64,000 bases of DNA, taken from Priestia aryabhattai. GTDB taxonomy: Bacteria > Bacillota > Bacilli > Bacillales > Bacillaceae_H. Each line of letters starts with the position of its first letter. Position 1 is the first letter of the stretch. Below are positions 8,222-19,600 of this stretch, piece after piece. A program made the position numbers and the translations under genes. The stretch is from contig NZ_JAMBOQ010000007.1 of assembly GCF_023715685.1 (NCBI RefSeq), positions 1 to 64,000 of the forward strand. The letters are read 5' to 3'. The notes below the pieces were generated by a model. It searched no databases. It saw nothing but the letters and a program-made list of their open reading frames with translations, and was not told the origin of the DNA.

Positions 8222-11200
8222 GTGGGGCTACAGTTTTTATTAGGACGTTCAGGAAGCGGGAAAACGGAATATCTTTTAAATAGCATGCGCCAAGAGCTGT
8301 TAAATGCTCCGCTTGGGCATCCACTTATTTATATTGTACCTGAACAGATGACATTTCAGTCGGAGTACGCGCTTGTTCAAACACCTGGTTTAGAAGGTAT
8401 GATGCGTGCTCAAGTTTATAGTTTTACACGTCTTGCATGGCGTATCCTGCAAGAAGTCGGAGGTATTAGCCGCTATCATGTGGATCAAACAGGTATTCAT
8501 ATGATGCTTAAAAAAATTATTGAACATCAAAAAGAAGAGCTTCGACTGTTTGCGAATTCTTCAGAACAAGCAGGGTTTATTGAAGAACTAGAAAAAATGG
8601 TTAAAGAGTTTAAACAGTACACGGTAGATGCACCGTCTCTCGAAGAGATGAAGCAAAAGCTTCAAGCAGAAGATGAGAAAGTCCTTGCTGATAAATTACA
8701 TGATTTACATCTCATTTATGGAGAATTAGAAAAACAGCTGATGACGAAATATGTAGATGGAGAAGATTATTTGAAGCTGCTGAGTGAAAAAGTAGCGTCT
8801 TCTGCCTACCTTGCTCAAGCAACGATTTATGTAGATGGATTCCATCACTATACCCCTCAAGAATTAACGGTATTAGTAGAGCTGATGAAAGTTTGTAGAG
8901 AAGTGAAAATAGCGGTTACTTCTGATTATTCATATCAAGATTTTATTCCAAATGACTTGCACTTGTTTCGGTTAACGAGCGAAACGTATCAAGAAATAAT
9001 GGGTCTAGCGGCTGAAAACGGAATAGAGATTCAAGAGCCGAACGTATTTAACGAACAAAAAAGGCATCAAAACAGTCCAGAGCTTGCCTATTTAGAACGA
9101 TATTATGATGAACGGCCAACGCCGGAATTTCAGTCAGAGCCCGAGCACATTCAGCTGCTACCGGCTGTTAGCCGAAGAGCAGAAGTTGAAGGGATTGCAA
9201 GAGAAGTGCTGTCGCTTGTGCGCGATCATGGGTATCGCTATCGTGATATTGCCTTGATTGTTAGAAATGCAGAAGACTATCATGATTTGCTTCAAACCAT
9301 TTTTCGAGATTATGAAATTCCGTACTTTATTGACCAAAAGCGCGCGATGTTTCACCATCCACTCGTTGAATTTATTCGCTCAATCTTAGAGGTGGTAAGT
9401 GGGTCATGGCGATATGAAACAATCTTTCGAGCAGTGAAAACAGATCTTTTATTTCCTTTGTCATCCGATGTGCACCAGCTCCGTGAAGAGATGGATGAAT
9501 TAGAAAATTACGTACTTGCTTACGGTATTCAAGGATCTAAGTGGACGAGTAAGGAACCATTCACCTACAGAAAATATCGTTCGCTTGAAGACATGAACCT
9601 TGGGAAAACGGACGAAGAGCTTGCTTTTGAACAAAAAATAAATGAATTGAAAAATATGATTGTCCCTCCTATTTACTCGCTTCAGCAAAAATTAAAACAA
9701 GCGAAAATAGGAAAAGAAAAAGCAGAAGCGCTCTATCGTTTTTTAACGAATTTAGATATTCCACAAAAGATAGAAGCGCTGCGCAATCGATGTGAAGAAG
9801 AAGGAAAGCTTCAAGAAGCAAGAGAGCACGAGCAGGTATGGAAAGCAATTCTTCACTTATTTGACCAGTTTGTTGAAATGATGGGAGAAGAGAAAGTATC
9901 GATTCGTTTGTTCGCAGATCTATTTGAGACAGGGCTTGATAGCATGCAGTTTGCACTTGTTCCGCCTGCACTGGATCAAGTGGTTGTTGCAAGCTTCGAG
10001 CGTTCGCGTTTATCCCACATCAAAGCAAGCTTTGTGTTAGGTGTAAACGACGGTGTGATTCCAGCTAAACCAAAAAGCGATGGCCTGTTATCTGAAAAGG
10101 AGAGAGAGCAGCTGCTTGAATCAGGTCTATTACTTGCGCCAACTGGAAGACAAAAGCTGTTTGACGAACAATTTCTCATTTATTTAGCACTTTCCAGTTC
10201 TTCTGAAAAACTTTATGTTTCGTATCCTCTTGCCAATGAGGAAGGGAAGACACTGCTGCCTTCGCTCGTTATTAATCGAGTAAAAGAGCTATTTCCGCTG
10301 CTGCAGGAAAAGCTGTTAATGACGGAACCTACGGATTTAGAAGAGGAAAAGCAAGTTGATTATATAACAAATCCTTTAACGAGCATCGCGCATTTAGCCA
10401 GCCAGCTGCAAGGATGGAAACGTCATTATCCGATGAGTTCCGCTTGGTGGGATGTATATAATTTTTATGTAGAAAATCCAGATTGGAACTCATACAGTGA
10501 GAGAGTACTAAGCAGCTTATTTTATAAAAATGAAGCAAAACGGTTAACAAAGAAAACGAGTCAGCGTCTGTATGGAAAACATATTCAAGCAAGCGTATCG
10601 AGAATGGAAAAATTTGAAGCCTGTCCATATGCCCATTTTGCTTCTCACGGGCTCAAGCTTAAAGAACGAAAAGTTTTCAAATTAGCAGCTCCTGACATAG
10701 GCGAGTTATTTCACTCGGCGTTGAAGATGATTTCAGACGAGCTTCGCGGCGGTCAAAAAGAATGGAAGAACTTAACGAGAAAAGACTGTCAGCAGCTTTC
10801 TACGGATGCGGTGCATGAACTTGCTCCGCGCTTACAAAACGAAATTTTATTGAGCTCCAATCGCCACCACTATTTAACGCATAAGCTGCAGCAAATTATT
10901 GAACGGGCGTCGCTTGTGTTAAGTGAGCACGCTAAGGTGAGCGGGTTTGTTCCTGTTGGATTGGAATTAGGGTTTGGACCTAGCGGGGAGCTGCCTTCTA
11001 TGCAGTTTACACTGCCAAATGGCCATACGATGGAGCTTATTGGCCGAATTGACAGAGTGGATAAAGCGGAAAGCTCCAAAGGACTTTTACTGCGCATTGT
11101 AGACTATAAATCAAGCGATAAAGCATTAAACTTAGTGGAAGTGTACTACGGTTTATCTCTTCAAATTTTAGCTTATTTAGACATAGTCGTGACGTATGCT

Positions 11201-11722
11201 GAACAGCTTCTTCATGATAATAGAGGAGCATTGCCTGCTGGCGTTCTTTATTTCCACGTTCATAATCCAATGATCAACAGTACTAAAGCATTACAGCCTG
11301 ATCAAATTGAAGCTGAAATCTTTAAGAAGTTTAAAATGAAAGGACTGCTTTTAGGAGATGAGGAAGCAGTACGGTTAATGGACGAAACGTTAGAGTCAGG
11401 GCACTCACAGGTTATATCGGCTGGCATTAAAAAGACAGGGGGCTTTTATTCCAATTCTTCGGTTGCGTGCGAAGAAGATTTTACACATCTCCGTCAGCAT
11501 GTGCGAGGTAAGTTTGTGGAGGCAGGTACAGAGATTACAAATGGAAAAATTGATATTTCGCCTTATAAGCTAAAAGATAAAACACCATGTGCGTTTTGTG
11601 AATACCGCTCAATCTGTCAGTTCGATGAATCAATGGAAAACAATGAATATCGTCAGCTTAGTGCAGAGAGCCAAAGTGTTATTTTAGATAAAATTCGAGA
11701 GGAGGCCAAACGAGATGAGTAA
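8222..11722 (+). CDS. addB: ATP-dependent helicase/nuclease subunit B
   Basis: This 1166-residue subunit of the AddAB helicase-nuclease resects double-strand DNA ends up to Chi and loads recombination. Walker A GRSGSGKT lies at residues 8-15. The four cysteines that hold the AddB iron-sulphur cluster are at 801, 1123, 1126 and 1132 (CPYAHF, then CAFCEYRSIC), the arrangement known from B. subtilis AddB. The C-terminal nuclease motif (RIVDYKSSDK) is near residue 960. The GTG start follows AAGGGGTGA. The stop overlaps the addA start by eight bases, indicating translational coupling within addB-addA-sbcD-sbcC-hlpB. Confidence 0.97.
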   Translation: MGLQFLLGRSGSGKTEYLLNSMRQELLNAPLGHPLIYIVPEQMTFQSEYALVQTPGLEGMMRAQVYSFTRLAWRILQEVGGISRYHVDQTGIHMMLKKIIEHQKEELRLFANSSEQAGFIEELEKMVKEFKQYTVDAPSLEEMKQKLQAEDEKVLADKLHDLHLIYGELEKQLMTKYVDGEDYLKLLSEKVASSAYLAQATIYVDGFHHYTPQELTVLVELMKVCREVKIAVTSDYSYQDFIPNDLHLFRLTSETYQEIMGLAAENGIEIQEPNVFNEQKRHQNSPELAYLERYYDERPTPEFQSEPEHIQLLPAVSRRAEVEGIAREVLSLVRDHGYRYRDIALIVRNAEDYHDLLQTIFRDYEIPYFIDQKRAMFHHPLVEFIRSILEVVSGSWRYETIFRAVKTDLLFPLSSDVHQLREEMDELENYVLAYGIQGSKWTSKEPFTYRKYRSLEDMNLGKTDEELAFEQKINELKNMIVPPIYSLQQKLKQAKIGKEKAEALYRFLTNLDIPQKIEALRNRCEEEGKLQEAREHEQVWKAILHLFDQFVEMMGEEKVSIRLFADLFETGLDSMQFALVPPALDQVVVASFERSRLSHIKASFVLGVNDGVIPAKPKSDGLLSEKEREQLLESGLLLAPTGRQKLFDEQFLIYLALSSSSEKLYVSYPLANEEGKTLLPSLVINRVKELFPLLQEKLLMTEPTDLEEEKQVDYITNPLTSIAHLASQLQGWKRHYPMSSAWWDVYNFYVENPDWNSYSERVLSSLFYKNEAKRLTKKTSQRLYGKHIQASVSRMEKFEACPYAHFASHGLKLKERKVFKLAAPDIGELFHSALKMISDELRGGQKEWKNLTRKDCQQLSTDAVHELAPRLQNEILLSSNRHHYLTHKLQQIIERASLVLSEHAKVSGFVPVGLELGFGPSGELPSMQFTLPNGHTMELIGRIDRVDKAESSKGLLLRIVDYKSSDKALNLVEVYYGLSLQILAYLDIVVTYAEQLLHDNRGALPAGVLYFHVHNPMINSTKALQPDQIEAEIFKKFKMKGLLLGDEEAVRLMDETLESGHSQVISAGIKKTGGFYSNSSVACEEDFTHLRQHVRGKFVEAGTEITNGKIDISPYKLKDKTPCAFCEYRSICQFDESMENNEYRQLSAESQSVILDKIREEAKRDE

Positions 11723-14700
11723 AGATATACACGTAAAACCGGCCGACTCCCAGTGGACGGATGATCAGTGGAACGCTATTGTTTCATCCGGTCAAGATAT
11801 ATTAGTAGCCGCGGCAGCTGGCTCAGGAAAAACAGCGGTTTTAGTCGAACGTATTATTAAAAAGATTACGATGGGTGATGAACCAATCGATGTTGATAGA
11901 TTACTCGTTGCTACGTTTACAAATGCTTCCGCAGCTGAAATGAGAAATCGAATTGGAGAAGCATTGGAAAAAGAGTTGAAAAAGAATCCATCTTCTTTAC
12001 ACTTGCGCAGACAGCTTAATTTATTAAACCGTGCGTCGATTTCTACGCTCCATTCTTTTTGTTTAGAAGTCATTCGAACGTATTATTATTTGATTGATGT
12101 AGATCCTGGTTTTCGGATTGCAGATGATACGGAAGCGGATCTTCTTCGGGAAGAAGTATTAGAAGAATTGTTTGAAGAACAGTACAGTATTGAACAGAAC
12201 GAGCGATTCTTTGATCTAATTGATCGTTATACAAGTGACAGAAATGACTTAGATATTCAGCTTATGGTAAGAAAGCTATATGACTTTGCAAGGTCTAACC
12301 CTGACCCAAACGGCTGGCTTGAAATGATCGTGAGTCAATATGATGTGACAGAAGACTCTTCTATTGATTCACTTCCGTTTCTGTCTTTTCTTTTACAAGA
12401 AGTAACAACGCAGCTGATGGGCATTGAGTCGATTTTAAAACAGGGCTTAGAGCTAACAAAGCTGCCAGGAGGGCCTGCTCCTCGCGCCGTTAATGCAGAG
12501 GAAGACTTAGCTCAAATTCATCGGCTGCTCAGCGCTTCTAAGCATTCTTTTGCTGATTTGCATGAGGAAATGCAGAATTTAAATTTTACTCGTTTAAAGC
12601 CATGTAAAGGAGAAGCATACGACTCGCAGCTTCTAGATGATTTCGGAGAGCTTCGCAAAAAAGCTAAGACAAGCCTTGAAAAACTTCATGCTGATTTGTT
12701 TTCTAGACCTTTGCACGGCTACATGGCTGATTTTGAAAAAATGAAGCCTGTTATTGAAACGCTAATCTTTTTAGTTCAACGCTTCGGTGAACGATATGAA
12801 CACCTCAAAAAAGAGAAAGGGTTAGTGGATTTTTCTGATTTAGAACATTATTGCCTGCAAATTTTGAGTGTAAAAGAAGACGGTGTGCTTAAGCCTTCGT
12901 CCATTGCCCAAAAATATCGCACTCAGTTTGAAGAGGTGCTTGTTGACGAATATCAAGATACAAATATGGTTCAAGAAACACTGATTAAATTAGTGACGAG
13001 AGATAGTGAAGAACAAGGAAATTTATTTATGGTTGGAGACGTAAAACAATCCATTTACCGCTTTCGTTTAGCGGAGCCATTTTTGTTTTTAACAAAGTAC
13101 AAGCGCTTTACGCAGGATGGACGACAGTTTGGAAAACGTATTGATTTGAACAAAAACTTCCGCAGTCGTTCCCAAGTGCTTGATGCTACAAACTTTATTT
13201 TTAACCAGCTGATGGATGAAGAAGTCGGAGAAATTGCATATGACGATGATGCTTCTTTAAAATTAGGAGCATTGTATCCAAAAGTGGAAGGAATGGAAAC
13301 GGAGCTTTTGCTAATTGCAAAAGAAAATGCAGAAGAAGGAGCGGAGGAAGAATCGGATTCTTCTCTCGTCGCTTTTTCAGAAGCAGAGCTTGAAACGGCT
13401 CAGTTAGAGGCAAGAGCAATGGCGCGTAAAATTAAAGAACTCGTTCAAAATCGTTTTCAAATATATGATCGCAAGCTCGATATCATGCGAAACGTGACGT
13501 ATCGCGATTTTGTTATTTTGCTTCGTTCTATGCCTTGGGCTGCGCAGATCATGGATGAATTTAAGCAAGAAGGCGTGCCGATTTATGCCGATTTATCAAC
13601 AGGCTATTTTGATGCTACTGAAGTGATGATTATGATGTCTTTATTAAAAGTAGTAGATAACCCGCATCAAGACATTCCGTTAGCTTCTGTTCTTCGCTCA
13701 CCGGTAGTAGGGCTTTCAGACGAAGAGTTAGCTACACTGAGAGCAGAGCAAAAGAAAGGAACGTATTACGATGCGTTAAAAACGTACTTAGCGGTTTCAG
13801 ATCATGAGGAACTTCGCGACAAAGTAAAATATTTCTATGAGCAGTTAAAAGCATGGAGAACACAAGCTAGACAAAGCTCTTTATCAGAACTAGTCTGGCA
13901 AATTTACCGCGATACGGGTTTCTTTGAATTTGTTGGCGGACTTCCTGGCGGGAAACAGCGTCAAGCCAATTTACGTGCTCTTTACGATCGCGCTCGCCAG
14001 TATGAGGCGACTTCATTTAGAGGTCTGTTTCGATTTTTACGCTTTATTGAACGCATGCAGGATCGAGGGAATGATTTAGGAGCTGCTCGAGCACTGGGGG
14101 AACAAGAAGATGTGGTGCGTTTGATGACTATCCACAGCAGTAAAGGTCTTGAATTTCCTGTTGTTTTCGTAGCTGGTCTTGCTCGTCAGTTTAACTTGAT
14201 GGACTTGAATAAAGCGTATTTACTCGATAAAGAACTAGGTTTTGGATCTAAATATATTGATCCTAAACTACGTATTACGTACCCAACTCTTCTTCAGCAG
14301 ACCATGAAGAAAAAAATGAAAAAAGAAAGCATGGCAGAGGAAATGCGGGTATTATACGTAGCTTTGACGCGTGCGAAAGAAAAACTTATTTTAGTCGGAA
14401 CAGTAAAAGACGCACCAGAAAAACTCAGACAGTGGAGCTCCGTTATGGCACACGAAGATTGGACGCTCCCAGCTCATGTGAGAAGAGATGCAAAATGTTA
14501 TTTAGACTGGATTGGACCTTCTTTAATTCGTCACCGAAATGTTAGTGATATGGTTGAAGGAGGAGTCCAGCCGGCTGAGATGATTCATCAGCATGCTTCA
14601 AGCTGGAAACTTTCAACGTTATTAGCAGGTGATTTAGCCGAACAGCCTCTTGAAGAGCAGCAGCATCATGAAGAGCTTTTGAACGCTCTTCAAAAACATG

Positions 14701-15452
14701 AGCCAGTTTCAGAATCGAGCGATTATAAAGACGAAGTGTATAGACGCTTAAATTGGTCTTATGATTATCGTGTAGCTTCCGTTCATCGTTCGAAGCAATC
14801 TGTTTCTGAACTAAAAAGGCAGCAGCAGCTGACGGATGCAGGGGGAAGCGACGATCTCGTTCGCGGATCTAAAGCACCTCTTGAAAGTCGTCCGCTGTTT
14901 CTTCAAGAGAAATCTCTCACAGGAGCTGAAAAAGGAACAGCTACCCATGCCGTTATGCAGCAGCTTCCATTAAATAAAGCTTATACGCTTGAAATGGTTC
15001 AAGACTTTATTCAATCAATGGTTACCAAAGAATTATTGACGCAAGAACAAGCGGATGCCGTTGATGCAAATGATGTAGCAGACTTTTTAGACAGTGATAT
15101 TGCACAAGGTATTCGAACGGCTCGCACTGTTTATAGAGAGATGCCTTTTAGTTTAGGTGTCTCCGCTAAAGAAATCTATGATCATTGGGAGCAGGAAGAC
15201 GAAACAATTTTAGTGCAAGGTATTATTGATTGTCTTTATGAAACGGAAGAAGGGCTCGTTTTACTTGATTTTAAAACTGATAATATTTCGGATCGTTTTC
15301 AAGGGGATTTTGAACGAGCAAAACCGTTTCTAATTGAAAGATACCGCATTCAGTTAGAGCTTTACGCAAAGGCCATTGAGCGGATTGTAAAACAACCTGT
15401 GCAGCATCGCTATCTGTACTTTTTAGATGGTGGACATGCTGTTGAAATATAA
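11715..15452 (+). CDS. addA: ATP-dependent helicase/nuclease subunit A
   Basis: This 1245-residue UvrD-type (superfamily 1) helicase plus nuclease is the motor partner of AddB. Walker A AAAGSGKTA is near residues 32-40. The helicase motif II region VDEYQDTN and motif IV/V regions (MTIHSSKGLEFPVVFV, VLYVALTRAKEKL) are present. The C-terminal RecB-like nuclease has the catalytic D-x-K in LLDFKTDN near residue 1185. Length matches B. subtilis AddA. The ATG lies inside the end of addB, with GAGGAGG upstream. A strong hairpin separates it from sbcD. Confidence 0.97.
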   Translation: MSKDIHVKPADSQWTDDQWNAIVSSGQDILVAAAAGSGKTAVLVERIIKKITMGDEPIDVDRLLVATFTNASAAEMRNRIGEALEKELKKNPSSLHLRRQLNLLNRASISTLHSFCLEVIRTYYYLIDVDPGFRIADDTEADLLREEVLEELFEEQYSIEQNERFFDLIDRYTSDRNDLDIQLMVRKLYDFARSNPDPNGWLEMIVSQYDVTEDSSIDSLPFLSFLLQEVTTQLMGIESILKQGLELTKLPGGPAPRAVNAEEDLAQIHRLLSASKHSFADLHEEMQNLNFTRLKPCKGEAYDSQLLDDFGELRKKAKTSLEKLHADLFSRPLHGYMADFEKMKPVIETLIFLVQRFGERYEHLKKEKGLVDFSDLEHYCLQILSVKEDGVLKPSSIAQKYRTQFEEVLVDEYQDTNMVQETLIKLVTRDSEEQGNLFMVGDVKQSIYRFRLAEPFLFLTKYKRFTQDGRQFGKRIDLNKNFRSRSQVLDATNFIFNQLMDEEVGEIAYDDDASLKLGALYPKVEGMETELLLIAKENAEEGAEEESDSSLVAFSEAELETAQLEARAMARKIKELVQNRFQIYDRKLDIMRNVTYRDFVILLRSMPWAAQIMDEFKQEGVPIYADLSTGYFDATEVMIMMSLLKVVDNPHQDIPLASVLRSPVVGLSDEELATLRAEQKKGTYYDALKTYLAVSDHEELRDKVKYFYEQLKAWRTQARQSSLSELVWQIYRDTGFFEFVGGLPGGKQRQANLRALYDRARQYEATSFRGLFRFLRFIERMQDRGNDLGAARALGEQEDVVRLMTIHSSKGLEFPVVFVAGLARQFNLMDLNKAYLLDKELGFGSKYIDPKLRITYPTLLQQTMKKKMKKESMAEEMRVLYVALTRAKEKLILVGTVKDAPEKLRQWSSVMAHEDWTLPAHVRRDAKCYLDWIGPSLIRHRNVSDMVEGGVQPAEMIHQHASSWKLSTLLAGDLAEQPLEEQQHHEELLNALQKHEPVSESSDYKDEVYRRLNWSYDYRVASVHRSKQSVSELKRQQQLTDAGGSDDLVRGSKAPLESRPLFLQEKSLTGAEKGTATHAVMQQLPLNKAYTLEMVQDFIQSMVTKELLTQEQADAVDANDVADFLDSDIAQGIRTARTVYREMPFSLGVSAKEIYDHWEQEDETILVQGIIDCLYETEEGLVLLDFKTDNISDRFQGDFERAKPFLIERYRIQLELYAKAIERIVKQPVQHRYLYFLDGGHAVEI

Positions 15453-15484
15453 AAAAAGAAGAAGGCCCTGGTCTTCTTCTTTTT
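15453..15484 (+). terminator. Hairpin between addA and sbcD
   Basis: A perfect 12-bp stem AAAAAGAAGAAG / CTTCTTCTTTTT has an eight-base loop. It looks like an intrinsic terminator one base after addA, with sbcD only 21 bases further. It may act as a partial terminator that lowers sbcDC expression relative to addBA. Confidence 0.7.
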
Positions 15485-15505
15485 CACCAATAAGGAGAGA
15501 GTAAC

Positions 15506-16690
15506 ATGCGTTTATTACATACAGCGGATTGGCATTTGGGGCGAACGCTAGAAGGTCGAAGCCGTCTAGCTGAGCAAGCACAGTTTTTAGAGGAACTGGC
15601 AGACATTGTGGAAGAGGAAAAGATAGATGCTATTCTCATGGCGGGAGATGTCTTTGATACGGTCAACCCTCCAGCAGCGGCAGAGCAGCTTTTTTACGAA
15701 AGTATGTCTAGGTTGAGCAACAATGGAGAACGTCCGATTATTGTTATTGCAGGTAACCATGATAACCCAGATCGGCTGTCGGCAGCTTCTCCATTAGCAG
15801 TTCATCAAAATATTACGCTTCTGGGTTTGCCTACTACCGATGTAGAAAGCATTCACATTCCTACATCAGATGAAATATTAAAGGTGGCGGCTCTTCCTTA
15901 CCCATCTGAATCAAGGTTAAAGGAACTGTTAGCAGAAGAAAATGATGAGCTGGCTCTTCGAAATTCATATGATGCCAGAGTAAAAGGTATTTTTGATAAA
16001 ATGAGCGAGCAGTTCACAACAGATACCGTTAACATTGCAATGAGTCATATTTACGTAGCAGGCGGAAGTTCAACGGATTCAGAACGTCCAATTGAAGTAG
16101 GAGGAGCTTATACAGTGGCGGCAACTAGTTTACCTGCTAATGCTCAATATGTAGCATTAGGACATTTGCATCGACCGCAAATGATCAATCGCGCCCACAC
16201 CCTTGCAAGATATTCTGGTTCACCTCTTGCTTATAGCTTTTCAGAGTCAGGATACGCAAAGTCCGTTACCATTTTAGATGCTGAGCCAGGAAAAGAGGTT
16301 GAGGTGACTGAAATTCCATTATCTAGCGGAAAGCCTTTGACACGTTGGAAAGCGAAAAACGGATTGGCAGAAGTATATACATGGCTTGATGAGCAAAAAG
16401 ATGCGCAGGCATGGGTCGATTTAGAAGTTCACGTAGAAGATGCACTTTCTCTAGAAGAAATCCATCGCCTTCGTAAGCTTCATCCAGGCTTTATTCATAT
16501 TCGTCCGGTGTTCAAAGCAGAAGAACTAGCACATGAAACACATTCACAGCGCGAAGTGCCGATCGAAGAACTGTTTACAAAGTTCTATAGCAGGCAAACT
16601 GGCGGAGGGGCACCTGATACTGAGTTAGTAAAACTGTTTTTAACCTTGATTAACGATGAAGAAGCATTGGGAAAGGAGGATGAAAAATGA
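15506..16690 (+). CDS. sbcD: Exonuclease subunit SbcD (Mre11-like)
   Basis: This 394-residue metallophosphoesterase subunit of SbcCD cleaves hairpins and protein-blocked DNA ends. Phosphodiesterase motifs are in order: HTADWHLG (residues 4-11), MAGDVFD (about 47-53), AGNHDNP (about 80-86), SHIY and GHLHRP. The C-terminal capping part is present. The start follows AAGGAGAG. The stop overlaps the sbcC start as ATGA, so SbcD and SbcC are translationally coupled. Confidence 0.96.
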   Translation: MRLLHTADWHLGRTLEGRSRLAEQAQFLEELADIVEEEKIDAILMAGDVFDTVNPPAAAEQLFYESMSRLSNNGERPIIVIAGNHDNPDRLSAASPLAVHQNITLLGLPTTDVESIHIPTSDEILKVAALPYPSESRLKELLAEENDELALRNSYDARVKGIFDKMSEQFTTDTVNIAMSHIYVAGGSSTDSERPIEVGGAYTVAATSLPANAQYVALGHLHRPQMINRAHTLARYSGSPLAYSFSESGYAKSVTILDAEPGKEVEVTEIPLSSGKPLTRWKAKNGLAEVYTWLDEQKDAQAWVDLEVHVEDALSLEEIHRLRKLHPGFIHIRPVFKAEELAHETHSQREVPIEELFTKFYSRQTGGGAPDTELVKLFLTLINDEEALGKEDEK

Positions 16691-19600
16691 AACCTATTAA
16701 CTTGACAGTTTCAGGACTTCACAGTTTTAGAGAAAAACAAACTGTCGATTTTGAAGCGCTGTGTTCAGGCGGTGTGTTCGGAATATTTGGTCCTACAGGA
16801 AGCGGGAAATCCTCCATTTTAGATGCCATTACACTAGCTTTATACGGAAAAGTAGAGCGTGCAGCAAATAATACACAAGGAATTTTAAATCACGGGGAAA
16901 ATGAACTGAAAGTAACCTTTACGTTCGAACTGGAAAACGCTAGTCATAAAAAACGCTATACTGTTGAACGAAGCTTCAAACGGATGGATGAGCTGCGTGT
17001 GAAATCAGCTTCAAGTCGATTGATTGAAGTAGAAGATGAAACGTACGTATTAGCGGATAAAACGAATGATGTAAACCAGCAGGTACAGGAACTTCTTGGT
17101 TTAACAATTGATGATTTTACAAGAGCTGTTGTATTACCACAAGGAAAATTTGCAGAGTTTTTATCGTTAAAAGGGACGGAACGTCGTCAAATGCTTCAGC
17201 GTCTTTTTAACCTCGAGCAGTACGGAGATCAGCTTAGTAAGAAAATACGTTATCAAGTTCAGCAGCTAAAAACAGACCTAGATAAAATCACAGCAGAACA
17301 AGCAGGATTAGGTGAAGCTTCAACGGAAAAAGTAACGGAAGCCGAGCAGCTTGTAAGTGATAGTATTGTACTTTTGGAAAAACGAGAAAAAGAAGCGGCT
17401 GATTTGCAAGAGCGATACAATCAGCAGGCGTCTCTTTGGAAAGCGCAGCAGGAAAAAGCACTGCTAGAAGAAAAGCTAGCACATGCTTCCCAGCAGGAAG
17501 AGGAGATTAGCCAAAAGCAAGATTTATTGACGAAAGCCCAGCAGGCCGAGCGTCTTTTTCCTTATTTAGAAACATTTGAACAAGCTGAAAAACAGCAGAA
17601 GCTTTATGAAGATAAAGTAGAAAATTTAAAAGCACAAATTGTTCAAAAAAGTGAGGAATATAAGCGTTCGAATAGCTTATATGAGCAGGCTCGCTTGCAC
17701 AAAAATGAACAGCAGCCCAAATTAGTTGTTCAAAAAGAACAGCTTCAACAGGCTTCTGATCTCCAAAAACAAATTAAAGAGGGACAGCAAGAAGTAAAAG
17801 AAGCGGAAGGCTCTCTTCAGCAAAAGCAACAGGCACTTCAAGCAAAAAATGATGAATTAATGCAAGCAGATAAGCGGTATCAGCAAGGTTTGACCCTTCA
17901 AAAAGAGTTAAAAGAAGCATTAACAAAAGTGGAGATTCAACCTGATTATCGACAGGCTGTCCAGCAAGCATTCTACCGTTATCAAGTATGGAATAATGAT
18001 AAAAAAAACCTAGATGAAGGCCAAAAAACGTATAAAGAAAAAGCCGAACAGCTTCAGCATTTGCATACACAAAAACAAACACACCAAGAGAGATATCAGC
18101 AAACAATAGAACGAAGTAAAGGGTTATTTTCAGATATTCAAGGCTTGTATCACACTGTATGTGAGCGGGAAAAAGAGTTTCAGCAGCTTTTTCAACAGGC
18201 GGATCATTTAATGAGTGACCTAAAAAGACGTAAAGAAAAAGAATGGTCACACCGTCTGGCTCATCAATTAGCTGAGCAGCTGACCAAAGGAGAGCCTTGT
18301 CCAGTTTGTGGCTCTGAGCATCATCCTAACCCCGTGTTAAACCAAAAAGAAGAAGATGTTACAGCAGAATCAGCGGATCAGTTCGAAGATCAAGTCAATC
18401 ACTTGCGGGAACAGCGATTTAGCTATTCATCGCTTAAAATGCAGCTTGAACAGCTAGCTAAACCTCTTGTTGAAAAAATACCTGATTTAGCTGGGTTTAT
18501 GAATGAAGTTGGCGAAGTTCCTGCTTTAGGAGAAATGGATACAGATGCCTTTGACCAGTATGCTAAGAAAATAGAAGTTGAAATCAAATCTCTTGAGCAA
18601 GATTATTTGCAGGTAAATGAAAAACAGCAAGCAATTCTCGGGCAGGTACAGAAGGTGCAGCAAAGTCTTGAAAAGATTGAATTAGAGCTTGCTCATTATC
18701 AAAAAGGACAAGCTGAATTAGAAGGGAAAGTCAATCAGCAAAAACAAGCGTTACAAGCAGGAAAAGCAGCTTTTCAACAAGACTATCCTTCCTTTGTATT
18801 TGAAGAGATGGAAATAATTAACGAACAGCTGGCTGAAAGAGAAAAAGAAGAGCAGACAATAAAGGCTCGAATTGAAAAAAGTAGCGTATTTTTTGAGAAT
18901 CAGCAAAAGAAAATCGAACGTCTAAAAGAAGAGAAATATGCGGGCGAAAAAGAATTTACAGAATTAAAAGCGATGCTGTCTCATAAACAATCTCTTGTTC
19001 ACTCACAAATTGAACGCTTGCGTACGCTTACAGATCAAGAAGATATTGAACAAGCGCTGCAAAAAACAGTTCTTTTACTTGCGGAGTTAGAGACAAATGA
19101 ACAACAGGCGTATCAGCATTGGCAGACTGTTCAAAAAGCGTATCAAACACTGCAAATGGATGAAAAAGCAGCGAGAGAATCTCTAGAAACAGCTCATATC
19201 CAGTATAAAAAAGCAGCTGGAAAATGGGAAGAAGTTATAGGGAATTCTTTATTCAGCGAAGGAAAAGAAGTTCAGCAAGCTTTGTTATCACATGGTGAGA
19301 TGAAATTGTTGGATGAAACTGTTCAGGCTTATTGGGACAACATAAAACAGATGAAATCATCAATTGAACAGTTAAATATCCAGCTTAATCACCAGTCTAT
19401 AGAAGAGCATCAATTTGAGGAAACTCAGCAGTTACTTCATGATATAAAAGCAGCTGTGAAAGAAGCCGTTCAGCTCAAGGGAGCAGCTGAGCAAACGTTA
19501 AAAAGCGTCAAAGAACGACATGAGCGATTTTTAGTGCTTGAACAGGAGTGTGAAGAAAAACAAGCGTTATTTGAACAGTATCAAAAGCTTCAAACAGTAT